The translations under genes and the position numbers were made by a program. The notes under the pieces are model-generated. The model saw only the letters and a list, made by a program, of their open reading frames with translations, was not told where the DNA came from and did no database searches. From Chitinophagaceae bacterium (GTDB taxonomy: Bacteria > Bacteroidota > Bacteroidia > Chitinophagales > Chitinophagaceae), in NCBI GenBank assembly GCA_013140985.1, contig JABFRU010000034.1:1-48936 (forward strand): a stretch of DNA of 48,936 nt, written 5' to 3'. Within the stretch, counting starts at the first letter, position 1, and the number at the start of each line of letters is the position of its first letter. Shown here piece after piece: positions 9,055 through 16,874 of the stretch.

Positions 9055-9917
9055 TGGCAAGCAAACCTGTAATACTCGTTACCGGTTCTAACGGGCAGTT
9101 AGGAAAAGAATTGAAAAAAATAGCTTCATCACTCCTGCAGTTTGAATTCATTTTTTTATCAAAGGAAGACCTGCCCATCCATCATTTTGAAATGGTGAGG
9201 CATTACTTTACAACCTATAAGCCGCAGTACTTAATCAATTGCGCCGCTTATACAGCTGTTGACAGGGCAGAGCAGGAAAAAGACAGGGCTTTTCAGATCA
9301 ATGGCGAAGCAGTGGGTGTGCTGGCCGCAGTTTGTAATGAACAGCAATGTAAGTTTATTCATATTTCCACTGATTATGTTTTTGACGGGACAGCTACTGT
9401 GCCTTACAAAGAAGATTCATTAACCAATCCTCAATCAGTTTACGGCGCCAGTAAACTGGAAGGGGAGAAGCAAGCGATGCAGTTCAATGCTGAAACCATC
9501 ATCATCCGCACCTCATGGGTCTATAGTGAGTTTGGAAAAAATTTTGTGAAGACGATGCAGAGATTGATGAGTGAAAAAGAGGAGATCAATGTGGTGAATG
9601 ACCAGTTCGGTTCTCCCACTTATGCTGCTGATCTGGCTGAGATTATTTTACAGATCATTTCTTCCCAAAAATGGAAACCTGGTATTTATCATTTCTGCAA
9701 TGAAGGTATTATTACCTGGTATGAATTTGCTTTGGCTATTAAAGAGCTGACCGGCAGCAATTGTAAGGTGAACCCTATTCCCACTTCTCAATATCCTGCT
9801 CCGGCTAAAAGACCATCAAGGTCTGTATTGGACACTGCAAAAATTCAAAATGTTTTTGCTATTGAAATGAAAGATTGGAAAGAGAGTTTAAAGGTTTGTT
9901 TATCTGCGATAAAGTAA
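9054..9917 (+). CDS. rfbD: dTDP-4-dehydrorhamnose reductase
   Basis: NADPH-dependent SDR that reduces dTDP-4-dehydro-L-rhamnose to dTDP-L-rhamnose. The 287 residues show LVTGSNGQLGKELKK near the N terminus, YLINCAAYTAVDRAE, HISTDYVFDG, catalytic YGASKLEGE (YxxxK), and RTSWVYSEFGKNFVKTM. The start overlaps the rfbC stop (TGATG). Together with rfbC it gives the lower half of the rhamnose pathway. Confidence 0.95.
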   Translation: MASKPVILVTGSNGQLGKELKKIASSLLQFEFIFLSKEDLPIHHFEMVRHYFTTYKPQYLINCAAYTAVDRAEQEKDRAFQINGEAVGVLAAVCNEQQCKFIHISTDYVFDGTATVPYKEDSLTNPQSVYGASKLEGEKQAMQFNAETIIIRTSWVYSEFGKNFVKTMQRLMSEKEEINVVNDQFGSPTYAADLAEIILQIISSQKWKPGIYHFCNEGIITWYEFALAIKELTGSNCKVNPIPTSQYPAPAKRPSRSVLDTAKIQNVFAIEMKDWKESLKVCLSAIK

Positions 9918-9998
9918 TACAGTTTGTTTTTTACCGTTCCTGTAATATTTTACAGATCCACCGGGTTTAGTTGTCCTGTTTTAGAATATAATATAGAA

Positions 9999-10628
9999 AT
10001 GAGATCAGGAGTAATAAGTAGCATAATCTTTTTTTTCTTCATGTTACACAGTGCAGCCTTTGGCCAACAGGCCGATACAGTTTATTTGCAAAAAAAGTAT
10101 TCTGTCCTTTTTGTCGGTAACAGTCTGACCTATACAAATGATCTTCCTGCCATGGTTGTTCGCAAGGCAAAAGAAAAAAGTATCGAACTAACAACCCAAA
10201 TGATCGCTTATGCAAATTATGCATTGGAAGATCACTGGAACGATGGACAGATCCAAACGCTGATCGAAGAAAAAAAATTTGATTTTGTTGTGGTGCAACA
10301 GGGGCCGTCTTCGCAGGCAGAAGGCCGTGAAATGCTGCTGGATTATGGGGAAAGGATAAAAGAGCTATGTGAAAAAAATAATACAAGACTTGCCTTCTTC
10401 ATGGCATGGCCGGCTCATGCTAACCGCCATATGTTCGATGGAGTGATAAAAAATTATGGGGACGCTGCCAGCACTACTAACTCAATATTATGTCCCGTAG
10501 GAACAGTTTGGAGAAAATATTTTACAGAAACCGGCGATTATTCTTATTACGGCCCGGATATGTTTCATCCTTCAGAAAAAGGGAGTTTGGTAGCTGCCGG
10601 GGTAATTGTGGATAGTTTATTTAAATGA
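9999..10628 (+). CDS. Secreted SGNH/GDSL-type hydrolase
   Basis: Probable periplasmic esterase or acyl hydrolase. From the ATG at 9999 the protein starts with a clear signal peptide (MRSGVISSIIFFFFMLHSAAFG). An upstream in-frame ATG at 9924 would bury this signal and is unlikely. The mature part has VLFVGNSLTYTNDLP, a GDS-like block with the nucleophile Ser in GNSLT, then VVQQGPSSQ, and a C-terminal DMFHPSEKGS with the catalytic Asp/His. About 210 residues. As last gene of the sugar operon it might deacylate an extracellular glycan; substrate unknown. Confidence 0.8.
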   Translation: MRSGVISSIIFFFFMLHSAAFGQQADTVYLQKKYSVLFVGNSLTYTNDLPAMVVRKAKEKSIELTTQMIAYANYALEDHWNDGQIQTLIEEKKFDFVVVQQGPSSQAEGREMLLDYGERIKELCEKNNTRLAFFMAWPAHANRHMFDGVIKNYGDAASTTNSILCPVGTVWRKYFTETGDYSYYGPDMFHPSEKGSLVAAGVIVDSLFK

Positions 10629-10654
10629 AAACCCCGCCGTTTAGCGGGGTTTTG
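10627..10654. terminator. Bidirectional intrinsic terminator
   Basis: A 7-bp GC-rich stem (ACCCCGC / GCGGGGT) with a 6-base loop, preceded by four A and followed by four T, directly after the stop codon of the SGNH gene and next to the 3' end of the minus-strand tRNA-Gln. It can end transcription from both sides. Confidence 0.88.
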
Positions 10655-10725
10655 TTGACCCATATGGATTCGAACCATAAATGACTGAACCAAAATCAGT
10701 AGTGTTACCATTACACCATGGGTCA
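10655..10725 (-). tRNA. tRNA-Gln (anticodon TTG)
   Basis: Full cloverleaf on the minus strand. The acceptor arms TGACCCA and TGGGTCA pair, the anticodon arm ACTGA-TTTTGGT-TCAGT gives anticodon TTG for CAA codons, and the T arm contains GGTTCGAATCC. The CCA end is not encoded. A well-formed promoter lies upstream. Confidence 0.95.
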
Positions 10726-10752
10726 ATCCGTATCCGATTTTAAATCGGGATG

Positions 10753-10784
10753 CAAAAATAAGGCTTGATGGCCTTGCGCCCAAA
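10753..10784 (-). promoter_or_regulatory. Bacteroidota-type promoter of tRNA-Gln
   Basis: On the minus strand TATTTTTG (10760-10753) matches the -7 box TAnnTTTG, and TTTG (10784-10781) matches the -33 box with a spacer of 20 bases between TTG and TA. A perfect 7-bp inverted repeat, CCGATTT/AAATCGG (10734-10748), lies between the promoter and the tRNA 5' end and may form a leader hairpin. Confidence 0.7.
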
Positions 10785-10798
10785 TGGTTTTTAGAAAA

Positions 10799-10828
10799 GC
10801 TGTTAGCCTTTAGCCATTAGTTGTTAGC
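10799..10828 (-). repeat. Left arm of a 30-nt inverted repeat flanking the S23/IVP gene
   Basis: On the minus strand this 30-nt unit, built from spaced GCTAA motifs, matches the plus-strand unit at 11245-11274 at 28 of 30 positions (differences at positions 8 and 13). It contains the TAA stop codon of the S23/IVP gene. Confidence 0.8.
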
Positions 10829-11172
10829 AAGGTTTTGCTAAAGGCAGCAAGCATTTTTTCCTCTTCGCCCAATAGATCTAGGGTTTTGGCTATTAACAAT
10901 GGATCGCCATATTTTACCTCCCTGGCTATCAATAATTGCGTTTCCAGTTCAAATGAAGAACCTAGCGAAATTTCAATAAACCGATTATAGTCTTTTTCAC
11001 TACTTCGACTGCTTCCCTCCGCTATACTTGATGGTATCGAAACGCCAGCTTTGTTTATTTGTAAGGCAAGGCTAAACTTTTCCTGACCTGGAAAGGTGCT
11101 TGTTATTTTAAAACTATTCACGGCTATTTGGAATCCTTTTTGCCAGATCTTTATTTCTTTAAAATTTCTCAT
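10810..11172 (-). CDS. Four-helix bundle protein, S23/IVP family
   Basis: A 120-residue helical protein of the family first found in intervening sequences of 23S rRNA genes and now known as free-standing genes in many Bacteroidota. Visible hallmarks are IWQKGFQIAVNSF near the N terminus, ALQINKAGVSIPSSIAEGSS at residues 36-55 (the family signature), and FIEISLGSSFELETQLLIA. No enzymatic motif is present and the role is unknown. The last codons (LLTTNG and stop) lie within a repeat arm, and an inverted copy sits just upstream of the gene, so the gene looks like a short unit bounded by inverted repeats. No 23S rRNA gene is nearby. Confidence 0.88.
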   Translation of the reverse strand: MRNFKEIKIWQKGFQIAVNSFKITSTFPGQEKFSLALQINKAGVSIPSSIAEGSSRSSEKDYNRFIEISLGSSFELETQLLIAREVKYGDPLLIAKTLDLLGEEEKMLAAFSKTLLTTNG

Positions 11173-11244
11173 TTATCGACAAGGTAATTCCGGGCTAAAT
11201 AGTTTCAATGGGGAAAAGACCATATTTTTTGTTGATTTACCCAA

Positions 11245-11274
11245 GCTAACAGCTAAGGGCTAAAGGCTAACAGC
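11245..11274 (+). repeat. Right arm of the 30-nt inverted repeat; holds the cphA stop codon
   Basis: Plus-strand copy of the GCTAA-rich 30-nt unit, inverted relative to 10799-10828. It overlaps the last codons of cphA, which read EAVSL and then TAG, so the repeat supplies the stop codon of that gene. Related GCTAA/TTAGC repeats recur after tuf. Confidence 0.8.
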
Positions 11275-13896
11275 TTCTCTCTCCTCCTTTTCCTTCAACT
11301 CCCTGATCTTATCCAATGCCCTTGCCACCACATCACACATAATAGTGTATAAAGCGCCATGCTTTGGATTTTCATAGATATAATCCAGTGCCTGGTCCTC
11401 GTTGGGGATGGTCATTACAGGTATGTTGGGATTTACTTTTTCAATTCCTTCTTTTAATAAATTAATGATCTCATCAGCACTGCGGCCCCTTAAATTCTTA
11501 TCGCAACGGATAATGATCTCATCAAAATATTGTGCAGATATTTCACCCAACTCTCTTATATCCTCATCTCTTCTGTCACCTGTACCGCTGATAACACCGA
11601 TACGCATCGGGTAATCGAGCTTGCTTACAAAATCGCAAAGTAGCTTTAATCCATGCGGGTTATGGGCAAAGTCCGCCAGCATGGTAAAGTTTTTGAAATT
11701 GAAAAAATTCAAGCGGCCCGGTGTCAGGCTTTCGCTGGGTATAAATGTTTGCAGGCCGGTTCTTATATCTTCAATCGTTATATCCCGGAATAAATAAGTG
11801 GATAATACAGCTGGCAGGCAGTTGTTGATATTATGCACTGCTTTTCCTTCGTAGGTGAGCGGGATCTTTCTTACATCGAGTACTCTTATCTTCCAGGATC
11901 CTTTCATCAGGGTAACATAGCCATTCTCAAATACACAGCTCAATCCATTTTCCGCTGCATGTTCTTTGATGCGTGGATTATTCTCATCCATACTAAACAA
12001 AGCGACATTGCAATCAAGATCATCTTTCATTTTATAAACGAGATCATCATCAGCATTCAATACAGCATAACCATGTTTGAAAACAGTTTCAGGAACTACG
12101 GCTTTTACTTTTGCCATCGCATCCAGTGTATGAATACCACCAAGACCCATGTGATCGGCAGCTACATTTGTTACTACTGCCACTTCACAATTCTGAAATG
12201 CCAATCCTGATTTTAAGATCCCGCCTCTTGCACATTCCAATACGGCAAAATCAACAGTAGGATCTTTTAAAACAAACTGTGAGGAGACAGGACCGGTGCA
12301 ATCGCCTTTCATCATCAGTTGATTTTGTATATACACGCCATCGCTTGTTGTATATCCAACTTTTTTACCTGCACTCTTGGCAATATGTGCTGTTAGCCTC
12401 GTAGTAGTTGTTTTACCATTCGTTCCGGTAATAGCAATGATGGGTATCCTTCCTACACTTGCTTTTGGAAACAACATATCCACTACAGGCTCAGCTACAT
12501 TTCGTGGCAAACCTTCTGCAGGTTCAATATGCATACGGAAACCGGGAGCTGCATTTACTTCCAGTATAGCGCCGCCATTTTCTGAAACAGGGGTTTTCAG
12601 ATCAATGGCCATCACATCAATACCGCAGATATCAAGGCCTATAATTTTTGCAATACGTTCAAACATGAAAATATTGGCCGGGTGTACTTCATCTGTTACA
12701 TCGGTTGAGGTACCGCCGGTAGAAAGATTAGCGGTTGGTTTTAATAAAACCCTTTCTCCTTTTTTGGGAACAGTTTCCAGTGTATTGCCATAATCGTCGA
12801 GCATTTTTTGTGTGAACTGGTCAATGGTTATCTGCGTCAGCACTTTTTCATGACCATAACCTCTTCTTGGATCTTTATTCGTTTCATTGATCAGCCATTG
12901 AATTGTATGCTGACCATCTCCAACAACACTGGCCGGTGTACGCAGTGCAGCGCAAATAAATTTATAATTGATGACGAGACAACGAAAATCGAAGCCGGTA
13001 ATGAATTTCTCAACGATCACACTGCGGCTGTATTCTTTTGCTGCGGCAAAAGCTTTTACTGCCTGCTCCCATGTGGTGATATTGGTTGTATTTCCTTTTC
13101 CATGATTACCATCAATAGGTTTTATCACCAGTGGGTAACCGAATTTTTCCACTGCTTCCTGCAGTCCTTCTTCAGTTCTAATAACAGTTCCTCCCGGAAC
13201 CGGTATTTCTGCAGCACCGAGCAGCATTTTTGTTTCTTCTTTATCACCGGCAATATCAACAGCGATATTACCGGTAGTAGAAGCGATCGTGGCCCTTATT
13301 CTTTTTTGATTGACACCATAACCCAACTGCACCAAACTTTGTTTATTCAACCGTATAAATGGTATTCCTCTTTTTGCTGCTTCATCAACGATACAGCCGG
13401 TAGAAGGGCCCAATCTTGTGTCTTCCCTTATCACCCTCATGTTGTGAATGTCTTCGGTAAGATCATAATCTGTTCCATCTATCAATGCCTGTGCAATTCT
13501 TACCGATGCTTTGGCAGCATACACGCCGGCATCTTCTTCCATATAGCTGAACACAACATAATAGATACCCCGCTTTTCTCCTTCGGGAGTTCTTGTTCTT
13601 CCAAAACCAGTATCCATGCCGGCCAGCGTCTGAATTTCCAAAGCGATATGTTCAACCACATGGCCCATCCAGGTGCCTTCGTCCACTCTTTTAAAAAAAC
13701 CGCCCCGCATAGCTTCACTGCAGCGGTGTTCTATCATCGTTGGAAAAAGTTTTTCCAGCCTTTCCCTGAACCCCGGAATTTTATTCGTCGGCATATCCTC
13801 TTTTTCTTCGAGGTCAAGTTTCATTTGTATCAGTTTATTGCGGCGAACACTCCAGTAGTTAGGGCCTTTCAGCACTTTGATCTCAAGTATCTGCAT
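11260..13896 (-). CDS. cphA: Cyanophycin synthetase
   Basis: ATP-dependent synthesis of cyanophycin (multi-L-arginyl-poly-L-aspartate), a nitrogen storage polymer deposited in the cytoplasm. The 878 residues show the three-domain CphA1 layout. An N-terminal domain (about 1-160) includes GHVVEHIALEIQTLAG. An ATP-grasp domain follows, with KPIDGNHGKGNTTN near residue 265 and AILEVNAAPGFRMH. The C-terminal Mur-ligase-like domain has the P-loop ITGTNGKTTTTR near residue 490 and VAADHMGLGG. Both active sites look intact, so it should add Asp and Arg. The last four residues come from a repeat element that brings the stop codon. It diverges from an AraC regulator, and a cyanophycinase gene lies about 3 kb further on. 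Confidence 0.96.
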   Translation of the reverse strand: MQILEIKVLKGPNYWSVRRNKLIQMKLDLEEKEDMPTNKIPGFRERLEKLFPTMIEHRCSEAMRGGFFKRVDEGTWMGHVVEHIALEIQTLAGMDTGFGRTRTPEGEKRGIYYVVFSYMEEDAGVYAAKASVRIAQALIDGTDYDLTEDIHNMRVIREDTRLGPSTGCIVDEAAKRGIPFIRLNKQSLVQLGYGVNQKRIRATIASTTGNIAVDIAGDKEETKMLLGAAEIPVPGGTVIRTEEGLQEAVEKFGYPLVIKPIDGNHGKGNTTNITTWEQAVKAFAAAKEYSRSVIVEKFITGFDFRCLVINYKFICAALRTPASVVGDGQHTIQWLINETNKDPRRGYGHEKVLTQITIDQFTQKMLDDYGNTLETVPKKGERVLLKPTANLSTGGTSTDVTDEVHPANIFMFERIAKIIGLDICGIDVMAIDLKTPVSENGGAILEVNAAPGFRMHIEPAEGLPRNVAEPVVDMLFPKASVGRIPIIAITGTNGKTTTTRLTAHIAKSAGKKVGYTTSDGVYIQNQLMMKGDCTGPVSSQFVLKDPTVDFAVLECARGGILKSGLAFQNCEVAVVTNVAADHMGLGGIHTLDAMAKVKAVVPETVFKHGYAVLNADDDLVYKMKDDLDCNVALFSMDENNPRIKEHAAENGLSCVFENGYVTLMKGSWKIRVLDVRKIPLTYEGKAVHNINNCLPAVLSTYLFRDITIEDIRTGLQTFIPSESLTPGRLNFFNFKNFTMLADFAHNPHGLKLLCDFVSKLDYPMRIGVISGTGDRRDEDIRELGEISAQYFDEIIIRCDKNLRGRSADEIINLLKEGIEKVNPNIPVMTIPNEDQALDYIYENPKHGALYTIMCDVVARALDKIRELKEKEEREAVSL

Positions 13897-13992
13897 ATAT
13901 TCTATTGTTGAAATTGGAAGTTAAGCGATTTTGATTTTGTAGCCAATTCATAAGCACTGGTGTTTTGCCAGAAAAATGTAACTTTTGCCATC

Positions 13993-14841
13993 ATGCAATA
14001 TAAATACTTACCACCCTCGCCCGCATTGGAAGGTTATATAGATTATTACCTGGTGATCGAATGCAGCAAAGGTGTTGAACGACACCCGGTGACAGTGTAT
14101 CCCGCACCACAGGCGGAAATGGTTTTTAATTATGGTGATATTTCTTATGAACAAGCAACCGCAGGAGAAAGAATAAAAAGTAGCGATATAGCTGTCAGTG
14201 GTTTTTTTACTCAAACAACAACTTATACAAATGAAAATAACCTAGCTGTTATCATGGTTGGCTTTAAACCCTGGGGCATTCAGCCTTTTATAACATTTAA
14301 TGCAGGCGAGATCACCAATATTAATCTTTCGATGGAGCATGTGTATCCCGGAAAAATAAATGAGGTGGAAAACAGACTTAAGGGGGCCGGTACTATACAA
14401 CTGCGGATCCAAGTAATCGAAAATTTTCTGCTGAGCATTATACGACCGTTTAAACCTGACGAATTAATAATTGAATCAGTTAAGGAAATCAACCGTCGCT
14501 ATGGGCAAATTTCTGTAGCAGAGCTGGCAAGGAGTTTTTTTCTTAGTGAAAAACAATTCAAGCGGCGGTTCAATAATTCAGTAGGCATTAATCCTAAATT
14601 ATTTTCCCGGCTGGTCAGGTTTCAACATATACTTCAATGTATGGATAACAGTAAAGTAGCCTTATTGGATACTGCTATTCAAACAGGATTTTATGATGAA
14701 GCGCATTTCATTAAGGAGTTTATGAATTTTACAGGGAAAACGCCTTCTAGTTATATTGATGAGAATAAAAGAAGCAGTTTGGGTACTTATCTTGACGAAC
14801 AATTCAGAAAGTCCCTTTTTTACAATACTATTTACAGGTAG
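13993..14841 (+). CDS. AraC family transcriptional regulator
   Basis: DNA-binding regulator of about 282 residues. The N-terminal region (YLPPSPALEGYIDYYLVIE, then TVYPAPQAEMVFNYG) resembles the DUF6597-type ligand domain. The C-terminal 100 residues are two AraC helix-turn-helix motifs, with ISVAELARSFFLSEKQFKRR and TAIQTGFYDEAHFIKEF plus the closing FTGKTPSSY. An ATG at 13960 would add 11 residues; I prefer 13993 because family members start just before the YLPPSP block. It diverges from cphA with about 95 bases between and leads the cupin and PLP enzyme genes, so it may control the cyanophycin locus. That is inference. Confidence 0.88.
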   Translation: MQYKYLPPSPALEGYIDYYLVIECSKGVERHPVTVYPAPQAEMVFNYGDISYEQATAGERIKSSDIAVSGFFTQTTTYTNENNLAVIMVGFKPWGIQPFITFNAGEITNINLSMEHVYPGKINEVENRLKGAGTIQLRIQVIENFLLSIIRPFKPDELIIESVKEINRRYGQISVAELARSFFLSEKQFKRRFNNSVGINPKLFSRLVRFQHILQCMDNSKVALLDTAIQTGFYDEAHFIKEFMNFTGKTPSSYIDENKRSSLGTYLDEQFRKSLFYNTIYR

Positions 14842-14870
14842 CAGGGTAGTTTTGAGTTCAAATCAGCGAC

Positions 14871-15407
14871 ATGAAAAAGGAATTCAGAATCATTAAAAAC
14901 GGCGAAGCGCTTACTATCACCAAATCTGCCACAGAAACAAACGGCGGATATACGCAGTTTGAAGGTTCAGATGAACCGGGTGTTGGACCACCCCTGCATG
15001 TGCACTTTAAACAGGAAGAAGGTATAAAAGTACTGAAGGGTATTATGGAAGTGGAAGTAAACGGGAAAAGATTTCAACTGAAGGAAGGAGAAGAGGCTGT
15101 GTTTAAAAAAGGGGAGGCACACCGGTTTTGGAATGCAGGAACTGAACGGTTGTATTATTCAGGGTATGTAAAACCTTCACTGAACTATGAATATTTTATT
15201 GAAAAAGTTTATGCTTCCGCCAATGAAAATAAAGATGATAAGCCGGGAGCTTTTGATGCTGCTTTTTTGCTTACCCGTTATAGGTCTGAATTCGATATGC
15301 TGGTGATACCCCGCCCGGTTAAGCTGATCGTATTCCCGATCTTGCTTTTTATTGGCAGGCTTACCGGAAAATATAAAAAATACAAAGACGCCCCGGGCAG
15401 GATATAG
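14871..15407 (+). CDS. Cupin domain protein
   Basis: A 178-residue protein with one cupin beta-barrel at about residues 35-105. Motif 1 is PPLHVHFKQEEGIKVLKG, with two His and a Glu for metal binding, and motif 2 is GEAHRFWNAG. The C-terminal tail has a hydrophobic stretch (VKLIVFPILLFIGRL) that may contact the membrane. It starts 30 bases after the AraC gene. The function is not known; such proteins are often small dioxygenases, isomerases or sensors. Confidence 0.8.
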   Translation: MKKEFRIIKNGEALTITKSATETNGGYTQFEGSDEPGVGPPLHVHFKQEEGIKVLKGIMEVEVNGKRFQLKEGEEAVFKKGEAHRFWNAGTERLYYSGYVKPSLNYEYFIEKVYASANENKDDKPGAFDAAFLLTRYRSEFDMLVIPRPVKLIVFPILLFIGRLTGKYKKYKDAPGRI

Positions 15408-15445
15408 CTATTGCAAATTCGGTACATTTATACAAACGAATTGCA

Positions 15446-16744
15446 ATGCCTGAAAATAACCGTCGCCGGTTTCTAAAAAAAGCCGGTGCCTTTTCTGCAC
15501 TTACTTTTTTTTCAGCATTGACCAAACCGGCATGGTCAAAAAACTTGGACAGCGCATTAAAAGGTGCGGAAGGAATTCCTGCATTGGACCTTGCTTCTGA
15601 AGAAGATTTCTGGTATTATATACAGCAATCATTTACAGTATCACCTTATCTCATCAATTTAAATAACGGTGGTGTTTCTCCTGCACCCAAAACAGTGCAG
15701 GATGCCATGAAGCGGTATTATGATTATTGCAATGAAGCGCCGAGTTATTATATGTGGCGATTGCTTGACCAGGGAAGAGAACCCTTACGGCAAAATTTAG
15801 CAGCATTGGCTGGTTGCAGCGCTGAAGAAATTGCGATCAATCGAAATTCATCGGAAGGCCTGGAGACAGTGATATTTGGATTACAATTAAAGGCCGGCGA
15901 TGAGGTAGTGGCGGCCAAACAGGATTATCCCAATATGATCAATGCATACAAGCAAAGAGAGATGCGGGATGGAATAAAAATGGTTTGGATCAATCTCGAT
16001 CTTCCGAGTGAAGATGAAGATTACATGGTGAATAAATATGTAAGTGCATTTACATCAAAAACAAAAGTGGTACACATCACTCATATCATTAACTGGAACG
16101 GGCAGATATTACCGGTGAAGAAAATTGCGGCCGAAGCGCACAAAAGAGGAATAGAAGTGGTGGTTGACGGGGCCCATAGTTTTGCTCATTTCAATTTTAA
16201 AGTTCCTGACCTTGATGCAGATTATTTTGCTGCGAGCCTGCATAAATGGCTGTATGCTCCTATTGGTAGCGGAATGTTATATGTAAGGAAGAATAAGATC
16301 AAAAATTTGTACCCGTTGTTTGCTACCAGCGAGAATCCGCTCAAAGATGATATAAGAAAATTTGAGAACCTGGGCACAAGGCCGATGTTCATTGAGCAAG
16401 CCATTAATAAAGCGCTGGAATTTCATGAGATGATCGGCAGTGAAAGAAAGGAAAAGCGTTTACATTATTTAAAGAATTACTGGTTTGATAAAGTAAAAAA
16501 TATTCCGAAAGTAAAACTCAATACTTCTTTCGATCCTAAATGGGGATGTGCAATTGGTAATGTTTCGGTGGAAGGAAAGAGGCCGGGAGAACTGGATAGC
16601 TTTTTAATGGATAAATATCATGTACATACTGTCGGCATTGAGTGGGAGAATATAAAAGGCGTAAGAGTTACGCCGAATGTATATACCACATTGAAAAACC
16701 TGGATGTGCTGGTAGAAGGGATCACTGCATTTGCGAAAAGCTGA
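15446..16744 (+). CDS. Tat-exported class V PLP aminotransferase-like enzyme
   Basis: A 432-residue fold-type I PLP enzyme of aminotransferase class V (cysteine desulfurase / isopenicillin-N epimerase-like). The N terminus has the twin-arginine motif NRRRFLKKAG followed by a hydrophobic stretch ending in AWS, so the folded, cofactor-loaded enzyme is probably sent to the periplasm by the Tat system. The core shows NLNNGGVSPAP, the INRNSSEGLETV segment, VVDGAHSFAHF (Asp and His near the cofactor) and SLHKWLYAPIG with the PLP lysine. No desulfurase active-site Cys loop is apparent near the C terminus. Its position between the AraC/cupin genes and cphB suggests a link to amino acid handling; the reaction is unknown. 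Confidence 0.85.
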   Translation: MPENNRRRFLKKAGAFSALTFFSALTKPAWSKNLDSALKGAEGIPALDLASEEDFWYYIQQSFTVSPYLINLNNGGVSPAPKTVQDAMKRYYDYCNEAPSYYMWRLLDQGREPLRQNLAALAGCSAEEIAINRNSSEGLETVIFGLQLKAGDEVVAAKQDYPNMINAYKQREMRDGIKMVWINLDLPSEDEDYMVNKYVSAFTSKTKVVHITHIINWNGQILPVKKIAAEAHKRGIEVVVDGAHSFAHFNFKVPDLDADYFAASLHKWLYAPIGSGMLYVRKNKIKNLYPLFATSENPLKDDIRKFENLGTRPMFIEQAINKALEFHEMIGSERKEKRLHYLKNYWFDKVKNIPKVKLNTSFDPKWGCAIGNVSVEGKRPGELDSFLMDKYHVHTVGIEWENIKGVRVTPNVYTTLKNLDVLVEGITAFAKS

Positions 16745-16845
16745 TAATGCGAAAAAAATTTTGACATTTTCCACAACTTGCCCCGCCAAAAGCGGGATAT
16801 CCACATACGGGGATTGGTAAGGTTACCATTAAATTATTATTCTAT

Positions 16846-16853
16846 TATATTTG
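16846..16853 (+). promoter_or_regulatory. Candidate -7 promoter element for cphB
   Basis: TATATTTG fits TAnnTTTG and lies 21 bases before the cphB start; the -33 region at 20 bases spacing reads TTA rather than TTG. An upstream CCCGC/GCGGG hairpin (about 16782-16796) may end the preceding transcript, although no T-run follows it. Confidence 0.45.
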
Positions 16854-16874
16854 TCCGTAATCAAACCCCCATGA

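Noticed and set aside
9924-9998. N-terminal extension of the SGNH hydrolase from an earlier ATG
   Set aside because: It would place 25 residues before a good signal peptide; ATG 9999 is the better start.
12808-13911. Long plus-strand open frame (367 codons) opposite cphA
   Set aside because: Antisense to a clear CphA coding region; its composition is rich in Cys, Phe and His, as is usual for a complement frame.
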